64,000 bases of DNA, taken from the NCBI GenBank assembly GCA_033762315.1, contig JANRLS010000063.1:1-64000 (forward strand), written 5' to 3'. A model generated the notes under the pieces. The model worked only from the letters and a program-made list of their open reading frames with translations, had not been told where the DNA came from and made no database searches. Shown here one piece after another: positions 1 through 8,730 of the stretch (positions are counted from its first letter, which is position 1; each line of letters begins with the position of its first letter). The translations under genes were made by a program, and so were the position numbers. The DNA comes from CAYLLN01 sp033762315. GTDB taxonomy: Bacteria; Planctomycetota; Planctomycetia; Pirellulales; Pirellulaceae.

Positions 1-1128
1 GATGGCCCGATGCGGTTTGAGTTCGATATCGAAGTCCGCCCCGAATTCGAGCTGCCGAATTGGAAGGGTCTGAAAATCGAGCGCCCCGTCCACACCTATA
101 CCGACGACGAAGTGCGGCAGCATCTGGGCCGCCTGCTTGCCAAGTATGGCACGATGGAAACGCACGATGGTCCCATCGAAGCGGGGCACTTCGCGACGAT
201 CACGCTGCGGGCCAGCAAGGATGGCGTGCAAATTTCGCAGCTCACCGAAGAGACGATCGAAGTTCGCCCCACGCTGAGCTTCAGCGACGGCAAGCTCGAA
301 GGCTTCGACAAGCTGGTGATTGGCAAGGTTCCCGGCGACAAGATCGACACGAAAGTGACGATCTCCCCCGAGTCGGATGTCGCCTCGCTCCGTGGGCAAG
401 AGATCGACCTGTCGCTCGAAATCGTGGCGGTCGAAGTGCGCAAGCTACCCGAGCTTTCGGCCGCGTTTCTCGACAAAATCGGCGGCTTCAACGACGAATC
501 GGAGTTGCTCGCCGAAGTTCGCAAAGAGCTGGAGCGGCAGCTCAATTTCCACCAGCAGCGGCGGGTCCGCCAGCAGATCACGGGCAACCTCACCGTGGCG
601 GCCAATTGGGATTTGCCCCAGTCGCTGCTTCGCCGGCAAGCCCAGCGCGAATACGACCGCATGATGCTCGAATTGCAATCGAGCGGCTTCGGCGAGGGGG
701 AAGTGCAGGCGTATCTGAACGACATCAAGCAGAATGCCCTGGCCTCGACCGCCAAGGCCCTGAAAGAGCATTTCATTCTGGAACGCATCGCCGAGGACGA
801 GAAGATCGAGGCGGTCGAGGAGGATTACGAGAACGAGGTGAAGCTCATCGCCGAGCAAAGCGGCGAATCGCCGCGTCGCGTGCGGGCTCGGCTCGACAAG
901 CGCGGCCTGATGGACACCCTCCGCAATCAGATCATCGAGCGGAAGGCGATCGAGCTGATTCAATCGCAGGCCGAATTCAAGGACATCACCTTCACGCCGC
1001 AGCAAGACGAAGTTTCGGCGGTGACGTATGCCCTGGCCGGAGCCGGCGATGCCCTGATTCCCGAAGCCAAGTATCAGGAAGCCGCCCCCATTCCCGGCTC
1101 TCCCAAGCTGCCCGACGCCAAGGAATAG
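1..1128 (+). CDS. tig: Trigger factor (5' end missing)
   Basis: Ribosome-associated folding chaperone and peptidyl-prolyl isomerase. The frame is open from the first base of the window, so the N-terminal ribosome-binding domain lies upstream and the first ATG inside (position 10) is not the true start. The visible part begins at the family's conserved end of the ribosome-binding domain ('FEFDIEVRPEFELPNW'). It continues through a region matching the FKBP-like PPIase domain (about residues 30-145) and a long charged helical C-terminal domain (about 150-330). The tail is Pro/Ala rich. The next genes are clpP homologues, the usual neighbourhood of tig. Identity is firm; the length cannot be judged. 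Confidence 0.93.
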   Translation, partial: DGPMRFEFDIEVRPEFELPNWKGLKIERPVHTYTDDEVRQHLGRLLAKYGTMETHDGPIEAGHFATITLRASKDGVQISQLTEETIEVRPTLSFSDGKLEGFDKLVIGKVPGDKIDTKVTISPESDVASLRGQEIDLSLEIVAVEVRKLPELSAAFLDKIGGFNDESELLAEVRKELERQLNFHQQRRVRQQITGNLTVAANWDLPQSLLRRQAQREYDRMMLELQSSGFGEGEVQAYLNDIKQNALASTAKALKEHFILERIAEDEKIEAVEEDYENEVKLIAEQSGESPRRVRARLDKRGLMDTLRNQIIERKAIELIQSQAEFKDITFTPQQDEVSAVTYALAGAGDALIPEAKYQEAAPIPGSPKLPDAKE

Positions 1129-1424
1129 GCGCGGCTTGCCTTGACTCTTGAACAGCCGGGCCCAAAACCTGGTCCCGGTCCGGCGATTCGCTCCCGCGCT
1201 GCTGTTCGCCCCGCAGCGAGCGAACCCTTCGCCGCGGACGCCGTCGGATTTCCCGGGGCTGTCCATTTTTCGTTTTCGTGATGCCGTTGGTTTCGCCCCC
1301 AGGCCACCCCCCGCGAAACCGCCCTGTTCCAATTTCCTCTGGCGGGGAATAATGGGGCAATCGATTGGCACTCGCAATTGTCGGCGGGAATCCCTCCCGC
1401 CCCTACGCAAGGATTTTTTCCCGC

Positions 1425-2054
1425 ATGAGCCCTCCCTATCCGCTGCCGATTCAGAATTCGTATTCGTATCAGAGCTACCAGCGCCAGCGGCAAATGACGC
1501 TGGGCGACCTGCTGCTGGAAAACCGAATCATCTTCCTGCAGGGAGAAATTTACGACGGCAACGCCAACGAGCTGGTGATGAAGCTGCTGTATTTGCAGAG
1601 CGAAAACCGCCGCAAGGACATCCACTTCTACATCAACTCCCCCGGCGGCAGCGTCACCTCGACGATGGCCATCTACGACACGATGCAGATCCTGTCGTGC
1701 CCCGTGGTGACTTACTGCGTGGGCCTGGCCGCCAGCGGCGCGGCGGTCCTGCTGGCTGGCGGATCGAAGGGGAAGCGGCACATTCTGCGGCACGCCAAGG
1801 TGATGATGCACCAGCCCTACGGCGGCGTGCAGGGGCAAATCAGCGACATCGACATCCAGGCCAACGAGATCATCAAAACCCGCGAAGAACTGAACCTGAT
1901 CCTCGCCAGCCACACCGGGCAAGACCTGGCCAGGATCGCCAAGGACACCGACCGCGATTATTACCTCGGTGCCGAAGAGGCGAAGCAATACGGCGTGGTC
2001 GATAACATTCTCGCCAAGCTCCCCGGCGCGGACGACGAGAAGGACAAAGACTAG
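1425..2054 (+). CDS. clpP: ATP-dependent Clp protease proteolytic subunit, first paralogue
   Basis: Serine protease subunit of the Clp machine, 209 aa. The frame is open further up to a TTG at 1365, but ATG 1425 gives a normal ClpP N-terminus, so I use it. The catalytic triad is visible: Ser104 in 'GLAASGA', His129 in 'MMHQP', and an Asp in 'DTDRD' (about 174). The usual nucleophile context is 'GQAASMG', so this copy is a divergent ClpP1-type paralogue. It follows tig after about 300 bp in which I see no gene. A second clpP follows about 200 bp downstream. No clpX, the common third member of the cluster, is in the window. Confidence 0.93.
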   Translation: MSPPYPLPIQNSYSYQSYQRQRQMTLGDLLLENRIIFLQGEIYDGNANELVMKLLYLQSENRRKDIHFYINSPGGSVTSTMAIYDTMQILSCPVVTYCVGLAASGAAVLLAGGSKGKRHILRHAKVMMHQPYGGVQGQISDIDIQANEIIKTREELNLILASHTGQDLARIAKDTDRDYYLGAEEAKQYGVVDNILAKLPGADDEKDKD

Positions 2055-2065
2055 GTCGCGGGGGA

Positions 2066-2195
2066 AAGCACCAAGAACCAAGCATCAAATCGCCAGGAAA
2101 CCCCAAGCACGAAGGCAAAAAGGCAGCTCAACCGTTCGTGGTTCGACCCCTGGCCTTGTGAATGTTTGGGATTTGTTGCTTCCCATTTGGTGCTT
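2066..2195. repeat. Imperfect intergenic inverted repeat between the two clpP genes
   Basis: The left arm (about 2066-2096) starts AAGCACCAA. The right arm (about 2165-2195) ends TTGGTGCTT, its exact reverse complement. The flanking 20 bases of each arm also pair imperfectly (CAAAT against ATTTG). The arms enclose about 70 bases. The palindromic layout and the AAGCACnAA core recur at 38764-38884, so this may be one copy of a dispersed element. It could fold in the transcript between clpP1 and clpP2. Confidence 0.5.
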
Positions 2196-2256
2196 CGACC
2201 CTTGCAATTCGATATCGAGAAAATCCACACCAGCACTCTGATCGGAGCCTTTCCGG

Positions 2257-2871
2257 ATGCCACTCATTCCCTACGTCGTCGAAAAAAGCGGCCGCGAAGA
2301 GCGGGTTTACGACATTTATAGCCGCCTGCTGAAGGATCGCATCATCTTTTTGGGAACGCAGGTCAACGACGAAGTCGCCAACTCGATCGTCGCCCAAATG
2401 CTGTTCCTGCAATCGGACGATCCGAAGGCCGACATTCACCTCTACGTGAATTCCCCCGGCGGCAGCGTCAGCGCCGGCATGGCCATTTACGACACCATGC
2501 AGTTCATCACCTGCGACGTGGCGACCTAGTGCATCGGTCAGGCCGCCTCGATGGGGGCGGTGCTGCTCACCGCCGGAGCGGCCGGCAAGCGGCATGCCCT
2601 GCCAAACGCCCGGATCATGATTCACCAGCCCCTGGCCGGCATGCAGGGAACGGCCGAGGAAATCATGATCCACGCCAAGGAATTTCGCCGCATCAAGCAA
2701 AAGATGAACGAAATTCTGATCCGGCACACCGGCCATCCGCTCGAAAAAATCGAGCGCGATACCGACCGCGACCGCTTCATGTCGGCCGAGGAAGCCGCTG
2801 AATATCGCCTCGTCGATAAGGTGATCGAGCGGATGCAGGTGGTGCCGCAAGCCAGCAAAAGCAGCGATTAG
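2257..2871 (+). pseudogene. clpP: Second clpP paralogue interrupted by an in-frame amber codon
   Basis: A ClpP reading frame of 205 codons with one internal stop, TAG at 2527-2529 (codon 91). Translation on both sides is typical ClpP: '...ITCDVAT', stop, 'CIGQAASMGAVLLTAGAAGKRH'. Family members normally have Tyr at the stop position, so a single TAC to TAG change explains it. Ser98, His ('MIHQP') and Asp ('RDTDRDRF') of the catalytic triad are all downstream. The next ATG (2551) comes straight after the catalytic Ser codon, so re-initiation there would give an inactive fragment. Nothing else in the frame is damaged. This may be a recent nonsense mutation, a sequencing error or read-through; tig and clpP1 also end in TAG, so amber is a normal stop here. 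Confidence 0.85.
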
Positions 2872-2981
2872 CGGACGCGGTCGTCGGCTTGGGGCGAAGC
2901 CATGCTTGGCCCTGTGCGCATCGAATGGTTCCATCGGGTACACTGCGCGGCTCGATTTCGCGCCTTCTCCGGAGCCTGCCG

Positions 2982-4421
2982 ATGCGTTCGCCTTCCCCGC
3001 TCTCGCCACTCGTTTGTTTTGGCGGGGCACTGCTCGCTGCTTTCGTGGCGAGCGCGGCCCACGCTGCCGGCCCGCATTTCGCCACCGGCATGAAAATCGG
3101 CGAGGTCACGGCCGATTCGGCCATCGTTTGGACCCGGCTGACCGCCAGTGATCAGCCGGTACCCGACGACGGCAAGACAGCGCCGCCGAAAACGGTGGCC
3201 GACGACGCCCTTGACCAGGTTCCCGGTGCCGCGCCAGGGATGGCGGGCCAAGTGCGGCTGCTGATCAGCCCGAATGCCGATTTCGCCGGCGCGCGGCAAT
3301 TGCCGGCGGCGAGCGTTACCGAAGCGACTGATTTCTGCCACCAGTGGCGAATTGCTGAATTACAGCCCGCCACCAGATATCACGTCCGGGCCGAGGCCCT
3401 CGATCCCTCCGGCCAGGTTCGGAACCACTTCGACGGCAGCTTCTCCACTGCTCCCCGACCGGGCGATTGGGCCGACGTCCGCTTCGCCGCCGCCGGCTGC
3501 CAGGCTTATCACGATCGGGATGACCCCGCCGGCCTCAAAATCTATCGGGCCATGGCCCAGGCGGGGCTCGATTTCGCGGCGATCACCGGCGACGACGTGT
3601 ATTACGACAGCGACCCGCCGAATGCCGACACGGTCGCCGCGGCCCGCTTTCACTGGGCGCGGATGTATTCGCAGCCGCTGTTGGTGGAATTTCATCGCCG
3701 CGTGCCGAGCTTCTTCGAAAAAGACGACCACGACACGATGAAAAACGATAGCTGGCCGCCGCCGGGCCCGAATGCCGACCGCTCGGACGAGCTTACCGGC
3801 AAGCTCAATTTCTTCAAGGGGATTCGCATCTTTCGTGAGCAAGTGCCGATGGGGGAAAAGACCTATCGCACGTTCCGCTGGGGGCAGGGGCTGCAAATCT
3901 GGCTGACGGAGGGGCGCGATTTCCGCTCGCCGAACAATATGGCCGACGGGCCGGAAAAGACGATCTGGGGGCGCGAGCAACTCGCCTGGCTGAAGGAGAG
4001 CATTTTGGCGAGCGACGCGACGTTTCGCGTGCTGATCAGCCCCACGCCAATCGTCGGCCCCGACCGCGATAAGAAAGCCGATAACCACGCCAACCAGGCG
4101 TTCTTTCACGAGGGGAACGCCTTCCGCCAGTGGACCAAGGAAAACAAGCTGACGAACCTGTTCGTCTGCTGCGGCGACCGGCACTGGCAGTATCACTCGG
4201 TCGATCCCGCCAGCGGCCTGCACGAGTTTTCGTGCGGCGGCGCGAGCGACAGCCACGCCGGCGGTTCGCCCGGGCTCGATCCGGCGTTTCACCGCTTCCA
4301 CCGGGTGAAAGGGGGCTTCGTCAGCGGTTCCATCACCCGCGCCGACGGCATTCCCACCATTACCTTTCGCCATCACGACGTGAATGGCAAAGTGGTGTAT
4401 GAGTTTCAGGCACGAAAATAG
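2982..4421 (+). CDS. PhoD-like alkaline phosphatase, exported
   Basis: Secreted metallophosphoesterase of the PhoD family (479 aa), expected to release phosphate from organic phosphomono- or diesters outside the cytoplasm. ATG 2982 opens a clear Sec-type signal peptide ending near 'ASAAHA'; the upstream extension of the frame (TTG 2889) would bury it. An N-terminal Ig-like PhoD_N region ('GEVTADSAIVWTRL') is followed by the metallophosphatase domain. Metal-ligand motifs are visible: 'GDDVYYDSDP', 'EKDDHDTMKNDSWP', and 'CCGDRHWQYH' near the C-terminus. It stands alone between the clp genes and a convergent pair. Substrate is not deducible. Confidence 0.85.
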   Translation: MRSPSPLSPLVCFGGALLAAFVASAAHAAGPHFATGMKIGEVTADSAIVWTRLTASDQPVPDDGKTAPPKTVADDALDQVPGAAPGMAGQVRLLISPNADFAGARQLPAASVTEATDFCHQWRIAELQPATRYHVRAEALDPSGQVRNHFDGSFSTAPRPGDWADVRFAAAGCQAYHDRDDPAGLKIYRAMAQAGLDFAAITGDDVYYDSDPPNADTVAAARFHWARMYSQPLLVEFHRRVPSFFEKDDHDTMKNDSWPPPGPNADRSDELTGKLNFFKGIRIFREQVPMGEKTYRTFRWGQGLQIWLTEGRDFRSPNNMADGPEKTIWGREQLAWLKESILASDATFRVLISPTPIVGPDRDKKADNHANQAFFHEGNAFRQWTKENKLTNLFVCCGDRHWQYHSVDPASGLHEFSCGGASDSHAGGSPGLDPAFHRFHRVKGGFVSGSITRADGIPTITFRHHDVNGKVVYEFQARK

Positions 4422-4510
4422 ACCCCACACCCCGTAAGGGCCGGGAGCGGGAAGAGCGGCGCGCTGGGCATCACGCCCATTCGACTTGCAAGGTTCACTT
4501 GCAACACCAG

Positions 4511-4527
4511 CCCCGACGGCGTCGGGG
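4511..4527. terminator. Possible bidirectional hairpin between convergent genes
   Basis: CCCCGAC-GGC-GTCGGGG is a perfect 7-bp G+C stem with a 3-base loop. It lies in the 114-bp gap between the convergent ends of the PhoD gene (4421) and the DUF1559 gene (4536). There is no T-run on either side, so its role as a terminator is inferred from position only. Confidence 0.35.
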
Positions 4528-4535
4528 GCCTACGA

Positions 4536-5498
4536 TTATTCCCGAATCACCTCGCCCCCCGCGACGGTGCATAGGGCGCGGAAGAGGCCGAGTTCGACGT
4601 AGTTGCCGACGAACCGGACCGAGCCGTCGGCCACGGCGAAGTTGCAGCCGCCGAGATGGAAGCTGTGAAAGCCGTTCTGGTGCATCCAGTCGTGGTCCTC
4701 GTATTTCACGCCGTTGGGGCTTTTGGCGTTGGGGGGCAAGTTGCCAAAGGCACACGCCTCGACCGGATGCGCCCAGGCATAGCCCAGGCCATAGCAGGGC
4801 AAATCGCAGGTGGCGCGGGTCTGGTTCCAACTGTCCTCGCCGATCATCAGCGTGTTCGAGAGGCCGTCTTGAATCATCGCCAGCGGCTTCTTTTTTTGCC
4901 AATCCATCGGATAGAAGCAGCCGTCGCCGTGCCACCACCCTTCGCAGTCGTTGCCGTTGGTGCCGCCGTTGGCCCAGTCTCCCCAGCAGAAATTGGCCCC
5001 CTGCACCCCCTTGTAGTTCGTCAGGCCGACTTTGAAGCCGGTCCGCAGGTAGTGGGTCGTCTCGGGAAAGACCTTGATCGTGGCGACCATGTCGGTGGGG
5101 CAATGGAACGCCGGAATCGAGGCATCGATCGTCCCCGCGCTGGCATTGAGCGCGACGTTGGGAATGTTGCCCGAACGATAGAGATTCCCCTGTTCCAGAA
5201 ACGGCAGGATCGCCGCGAGCCAGCTCCACGACTGCGAATTTTCGTACGGCCCGCCAAACGACGTGTAGCCGTCGTAATCGCCATAGCGGTTTTGCGGGAG
5301 CTTTTTGTGGCTGTTCTCGAAGTTTTGCACGGCCAGGGCGACTTGCCGCAGGTTGCTCGCGCATTTCATCCGGCGGGCCGATTCGCGGGCCGTCTGCACG
5401 GCGGGCAAAAGCAGCGCGATGAGGACGCCAATGATCGCGATTACGACGAGCATTTCGACGAGCGTGAAACCACGCGCGAGCGACTGGCGATGGGTCAT
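4536..5498 (-). CDS. DUF1559 domain protein with type IV pilin-like N-terminus
   Basis: A planctomycete pseudopilin-like protein (320 aa). It opens with a prepilin cleavage/methylation signal, 'RGFTLVEMLVVIAIIGVLIA', one hydrophobic N-terminal helix, then 'CASNLRQVALAVQNFE'. It ends with the family's H-x9-DG motif ('HLGGCNFAVADGSVRF'). The start is ATG 5498, with 'MTHRQSLARG' before the pilin signal; the frame extends only to a TTG at 5516. These proteins are presumed to be assembled at or anchored in the cell surface, but their function is unknown. It lies 26 bp downstream of a lipoprotein gene on the same strand, a frequent pairing in this phylum and probably an operon. Confidence 0.9.
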   Translation of the reverse strand: MTHRQSLARGFTLVEMLVVIAIIGVLIALLLPAVQTARESARRMKCASNLRQVALAVQNFENSHKKLPQNRYGDYDGYTSFGGPYENSQSWSWLAAILPFLEQGNLYRSGNIPNVALNASAGTIDASIPAFHCPTDMVATIKVFPETTHYLRTGFKVGLTNYKGVQGANFCWGDWANGGTNGNDCEGWWHGDGCFYPMDWQKKKPLAMIQDGLSNTLMIGEDSWNQTRATCDLPCYGLGYAWAHPVEACAFGNLPPNAKSPNGVKYEDHDWMHQNGFHSFHLGGCNFAVADGSVRFVGNYVELGLFRALCTVAGGEVIRE

Positions 5499-5524
5499 GG
5501 CGAGCTCCACGGGCAAGTTTGAGC

Positions 5525-5965
5525 CTATTTTTGCAGGTCGAAATCGTAGCTGCCGGGGGGGGCATCGGGCTTGACTTCGACCGCCAACGGCGTGGTTTGC
5601 ACCTGATTGTAGCGCGTGCTGATGAGCGACTTGGGCATGCCGGGATGCGATTTCCCCTTCTCTTCGGTTCGCTCGTTCGAGAAGACGACGACCTTATACC
5701 ACCCGGCGGGCGCCCCCTCGCGCTCGTTGGTGAAGAGGGTGTAGCGACCTTGGGGATCGATCATGCCCGTGGGATGGTGGAACAGCTTGTTCCCCTTCTC
5801 GACGTCGGGACGCAGCGACACCGTGCCGCCGCCGAGCGGTCGCTGGGCTTCGGTAATCGTGCCGCTGACCGGCACATAGCTCGGCTCGCGGGAGCAACCC
5901 GCCAGCAACAGGGTCGCGGCAAACGTGCAGAGTGCGTCGAGGCGCAAATAAAACGACGGGGTCAT
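5525..5965 (-). CDS. Small lipoprotein with transthyretin-like fold, unknown function
   Basis: 146 aa. A hydrophobic N-terminus ends in a lipobox, 'LLLAGC', so Cys24 is probably lipidated. The mature part has the 'VSGTIT', 'GGGTVSLRP', 'GRYTLFT' and 'GWYKVVV' pattern of carboxypeptidase-regulatory/transthyretin-like beta domains that planctomycetes commonly export. It is the first gene of a two-gene minus-strand unit with the DUF1559 protein 26 bp downstream. The role is unknown; an extracytoplasmic binding or structural part is a guess from the fold. Confidence 0.75.
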   Translation of the reverse strand: MTPSFYLRLDALCTFAATLLLAGCSREPSYVPVSGTITEAQRPLGGGTVSLRPDVEKGNKLFHHPTGMIDPQGRYTLFTNEREGAPAGWYKVVVFSNERTEEKGKSHPGMPKSLISTRYNQVQTTPLAVEVKPDAPPGSYDFDLQK

Positions 5966-6552
5966 GCGAAAAGCTCACCGGCGCGCGAAGAGGAGACGCG
6001 CTCGCCCCTATTAAAGCGGTGCCGCGCCCCTCTTGCCAAGCACAACCGCGTAGGTCTCGCGGCAAGCCGCAGCAGTACCCCCCGAATGGAAATCGGGAGT
6101 TTTTTTTCGGTGGCGCGAGCGGGGGTCGATGCGGCGCGTCGTCGTGATGTAAACAGTTGTCACCTTTGGACTTTCGTCGCGCGGGGCAGTGGTTCTTCAG
6201 AAGTTGTTGAACAAGTCGTGAATGGGGTGCTGGTAGAATGCAGCGAGGGTCCGCGGCCCGAAAACGTCGGCCTCGGTGCGGCCGCCTTGCAGGTTCGCGC
6301 GAAAGCGGTTGGTTGACGGCGTGGAGGGCATTTCACCGCGACGAATTGGGGTCCGCGGGGACGTTAGCAGGCCCAAACTCGCGAGGGAGCGATTGTGAAG
6401 ACCCCTTATCGCGCTAATCGCGTATCGGCGAATAAGAAACGATGCAAGTGCCTGTCGGAAAAGAACTTAGGAAGAGCAGGCGGGGTCCGCGAATTCGCGG
6501 AGAAAATGCGATCCATAACTAATTGGCGAGCCGCGAACCCCTGAAAGGAGGG
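5966..6552. other. 587-bp region without a recognisable gene
   Basis: It lies between the start of the lipoprotein gene (minus strand) and the end of the transhydrogenase gene (minus strand). Open frames crossing it have no recognisable protein features. It must hold the promoter of the lipoprotein/DUF1559 pair near 5966. A hairpin followed by T8 sits at 6081-6107, oriented for plus-strand transcription although no plus-strand gene is upstream. A GCGAATTCGC palindrome lies near 6490. I see no tRNA or known RNA family. Confidence 0.5.
6081..6107 (+). terminator. Intrinsic-terminator-like hairpin with T8
   Basis: CCCGA-(7 nt)-TCGGG forms a short stem at 6081-6097, followed by AG and then eight T residues. 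The stem may extend by extra C residues upstream, but I cannot pair them. This is the form of a rho-independent terminator on the plus strand. No plus-strand gene is upstream, so it may end a small RNA or be fortuitous. Confidence 0.35.
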
Positions 6553-7833
6553 CTACCAAATCGATAGCGAGGCTCGAAAAAGCGCCGTCAGTTCGGCTTC
6601 GCCGGCGGGGCGGGGAGAGAGCTTGGTGACGCGGTGCTGCGGCAGCGTCCCTTGCACGAGGGCCGGAATATCGGCCTCGGTGTAGCCGACCGCGGCGAGG
6701 CCGTTGGGCATGTTAAGTAAACGCATGAAGTCGATTACCCGCTCGGCCAGGATTTCGCCGGCGTCCTCAGGCTCGGCGTAGTCAATCACGGCTCCCAGCG
6801 CGCCGGCGGCATACAAATGGCGCTCTGGACTGGCCGGTGCGGTGAACCGGACGACCGCCGGCGTATGCAAGATGACCGACATGCCATGAGGGACAATCGC
6901 ATGATCGACCCGATACCCCTCCGGCTGAAAGCCGCGCACCATGCCTGCGACCGGATACGACATGCCGTGCGGCAAGTGGACGCCGGCGTTGCCAAAGCCG
7001 ATGCCCGCCATCGACGAGGCAAGCAGCATCTGGCCGCGGGCTTCGTCGTCGCTGGTGTCGGCGACCGCGCGCGGCAGGAACTGGGCGACAATTTCGAGGG
7101 CGCGAATCGCCCACAGGTCGCTGATCGGATTGGCCCCTTGATAGGCGGGCCGCAAAATCGGCCGCTCGGGGCGCGGGCGGAGGTCATAGGGGATCGCGGT
7201 GTACGACTCCAAAGCATGGCTGAGCACATCCAGCCCCGCCGCGGCGGCGACGGCGGCGGGCTGCGTGCGAGTGTTGTCGGGATCGACGATTCCCAGCGTC
7301 GGCCGCAAATAGCGATGGGCGATGCCCGTTTTGGCTTTCCGCGCGAGCAAATCGAAAATCGCGACGCCCGTCGTTTCGCTGCCGGTGCCGGCGGTCGTGG
7401 GAATCGCAATCAGCGGCTTCAGCGGGCCTGGCACAGGCAAACCGCGGCCGATGGGGGCGTTCACATAGTCCAGCAGGTCGGCGGGGAAGGTCGAATAGAG
7501 GTTCGCCGCCTTGGCGGTGTCGATGGTGCTGCCGCCGCCGACCGCGACGAACGAATCAAACCGGCCTTGGGTGGCGAACTCGATTGCCGCCGCGAAACTG
7601 CGATCGGTTGGCTCGACTTCGACCGCGCTGAACACCTCGTGGTCGATCTTCGCCGCGCGGAGCGACTCGCGCACCACTTGCCCCGTCGGCAAATCGACTA
7701 GCGCCGGATCGATGACCAAGAGCGTCCGCTGGAGGCCCATGTCGGCCAAATCGAGGCCGACTTCGCGCGTCGTGCTGGAACCGAACCTCAAGTTGGCGGA
7801 CGAGATTTGAAAGGCCGTGTCGAATTCCGTCAT
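6553..7833 (-). CDS. Hydroxyacid-oxoacid transhydrogenase (iron-containing alcohol dehydrogenase family)
   Basis: A group III iron-dependent dehydrogenase of 426 aa. It closely follows the mitochondrial ADHFE1/HOT subfamily, which moves reducing equivalents from 4-hydroxybutyrate to 2-oxoglutarate, making succinic semialdehyde and 2-hydroxyglutarate. The nucleotide-binding loop is 'GGGSTIDTAKA'. Metal ligands sit in 'DVLSHALESY', 'HLPHGMSYP' and 'VDHAIVPHGMS'. The HOT-specific insertion 'RPAYQGANPISDLWA' and the tail 'GYTEADIPALVQGTLPQ' are present, which makes the subfamily call better than a generic ADH. It is the last gene of a minus-strand run, 30 bp after a DUF4058 gene. The physiological substrate is inferred from the subfamily. 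Confidence 0.85.
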   Translation of the reverse strand: MTEFDTAFQISSANLRFGSSTTREVGLDLADMGLQRTLLVIDPALVDLPTGQVVRESLRAAKIDHEVFSAVEVEPTDRSFAAAIEFATQGRFDSFVAVGGGSTIDTAKAANLYSTFPADLLDYVNAPIGRGLPVPGPLKPLIAIPTTAGTGSETTGVAIFDLLARKAKTGIAHRYLRPTLGIVDPDNTRTQPAAVAAAAGLDVLSHALESYTAIPYDLRPRPERPILRPAYQGANPISDLWAIRALEIVAQFLPRAVADTSDDEARGQMLLASSMAGIGFGNAGVHLPHGMSYPVAGMVRGFQPEGYRVDHAIVPHGMSVILHTPAVVRFTAPASPERHLYAAGALGAVIDYAEPEDAGEILAERVIDFMRLLNMPNGLAAVGYTEADIPALVQGTLPQHRVTKLSPRPAGEAELTALFRASLSIW

Positions 7834-7863
7834 GTCCGCCTCGTGGTACTTGCCCGACCGCGA

Positions 7864-8643
7864 TTAGCCCGTGCGCCGCGCCGCCAGCACTTCGCGAGCC
7901 CAGGCCGCTTCGCTTGGCGAAAGTTGCGGGTCGATGGGCAGGTCGTAGTTCAAGATCGCGTCGTAGCCCGCCCGGTCGTAGGCGTTGGTGAAGGCGGCGG
8001 CCAGGTCGAGCGCGACCTCGCCATCGTCCACCAGCAGCGGCACCGCGATCGTCGGGAGCGGGTCGGGCAATCGCCACGAGCGAATCGCCGCCTGATGCCT
8101 GCCCCGCTGTTGCCGCACCAACGCCAGATAATCGGCGGCGGGCAAGGCCTGAACCATCGGCAGCCGAGCGCCGCCTCGCAGCAGATCAAGTTCGACGAGG
8201 TTGACTTCGGAGTCGAGAATCGCGGCCCGCTTCTTCAGATACTCCGCGCGGCCGTCCCCACCCGGGCGCTTGTTCGCGGGAGAAAGGACTTCGATGATCG
8301 TGACGATGTTGCGGTTGCGGGCGTCTCGAATCGTCAAAAAAGCCTCGCGGCGCTCCGTGGCGAGGGGGTAGTCCAGCAGCAGCGGCTCGCCCGACGCCGC
8401 GAGTTCCGTGGCGCGAATCGAAGCTCCCGATTGGCCGGCGGCCAGACCGACATCCGCCACGATTTGCGCGGGAGCGTCGTCCTCCGCGCGGTCGATATAA
8501 ACACGTTTCTCGACAAGCGTCACATACTTGGGACGCACGAGCGGCTGCAATTGATGGCGAATCTCGCCGATCAGCTCGTGATGAAAATCCTCCCAGATTT
8601 GCCCTTCGATGAAGGGATCCATTCCGGGAAACGGCGATGGCAT
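7864..8643 (-). CDS. DUF4058 family protein
   Basis: 259 aa, starting with the family signature 'MPSPFPGMDPFIEGQIWEDFH'. It continues with 'LQPLVRPKYVTLVEKRVYID' and 'IVTIIEVLSPANKRPGGDGRAEYLKKR', both typical of DUF4058. The acidic and basic residues of 'IEVLSPANK' resemble PD-(D/E)xK-like nuclease folds, but no activity is established. No signal peptide or membrane segment is seen, so it is cytoplasmic. It sits between an enolase-superfamily gene (87 bp) and the transhydrogenase gene (30 bp). Function unknown. Confidence 0.85.
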   Translation of the reverse strand: MPSPFPGMDPFIEGQIWEDFHHELIGEIRHQLQPLVRPKYVTLVEKRVYIDRAEDDAPAQIVADVGLAAGQSGASIRATELAASGEPLLLDYPLATERREAFLTIRDARNRNIVTIIEVLSPANKRPGGDGRAEYLKKRAAILDSEVNLVELDLLRGGARLPMVQALPAADYLALVRQQRGRHQAAIRSWRLPDPLPTIAVPLLVDDGEVALDLAAAFTNAYDRAGYDAILNYDLPIDPQLSPSEAAWAREVLAARRTG

Positions 8644-8730
8644 GTGCGAAACCCTCGCGGTGGGGCAGCGTCGATGACTCCATTCTACCTCAACAGGTTC
8701 CCGCTGTCCGCGCGAAGCCCGCCACCCGAT

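Noticed and set aside
2140..2160. A tRNA T-arm-like GGTTCGACCCC
   Set aside because: No matching acceptor stem, D-arm or anticodon arm could be folded around it; it lies inside the intergenic inverted repeat.
2527..2529. Genome-wide reassignment of the TAG codon to explain clpP2
   Set aside because: tig, clpP1, the PhoD gene and many others in this window end in TAG at the expected C-terminus, so TAG is a normal stop here.
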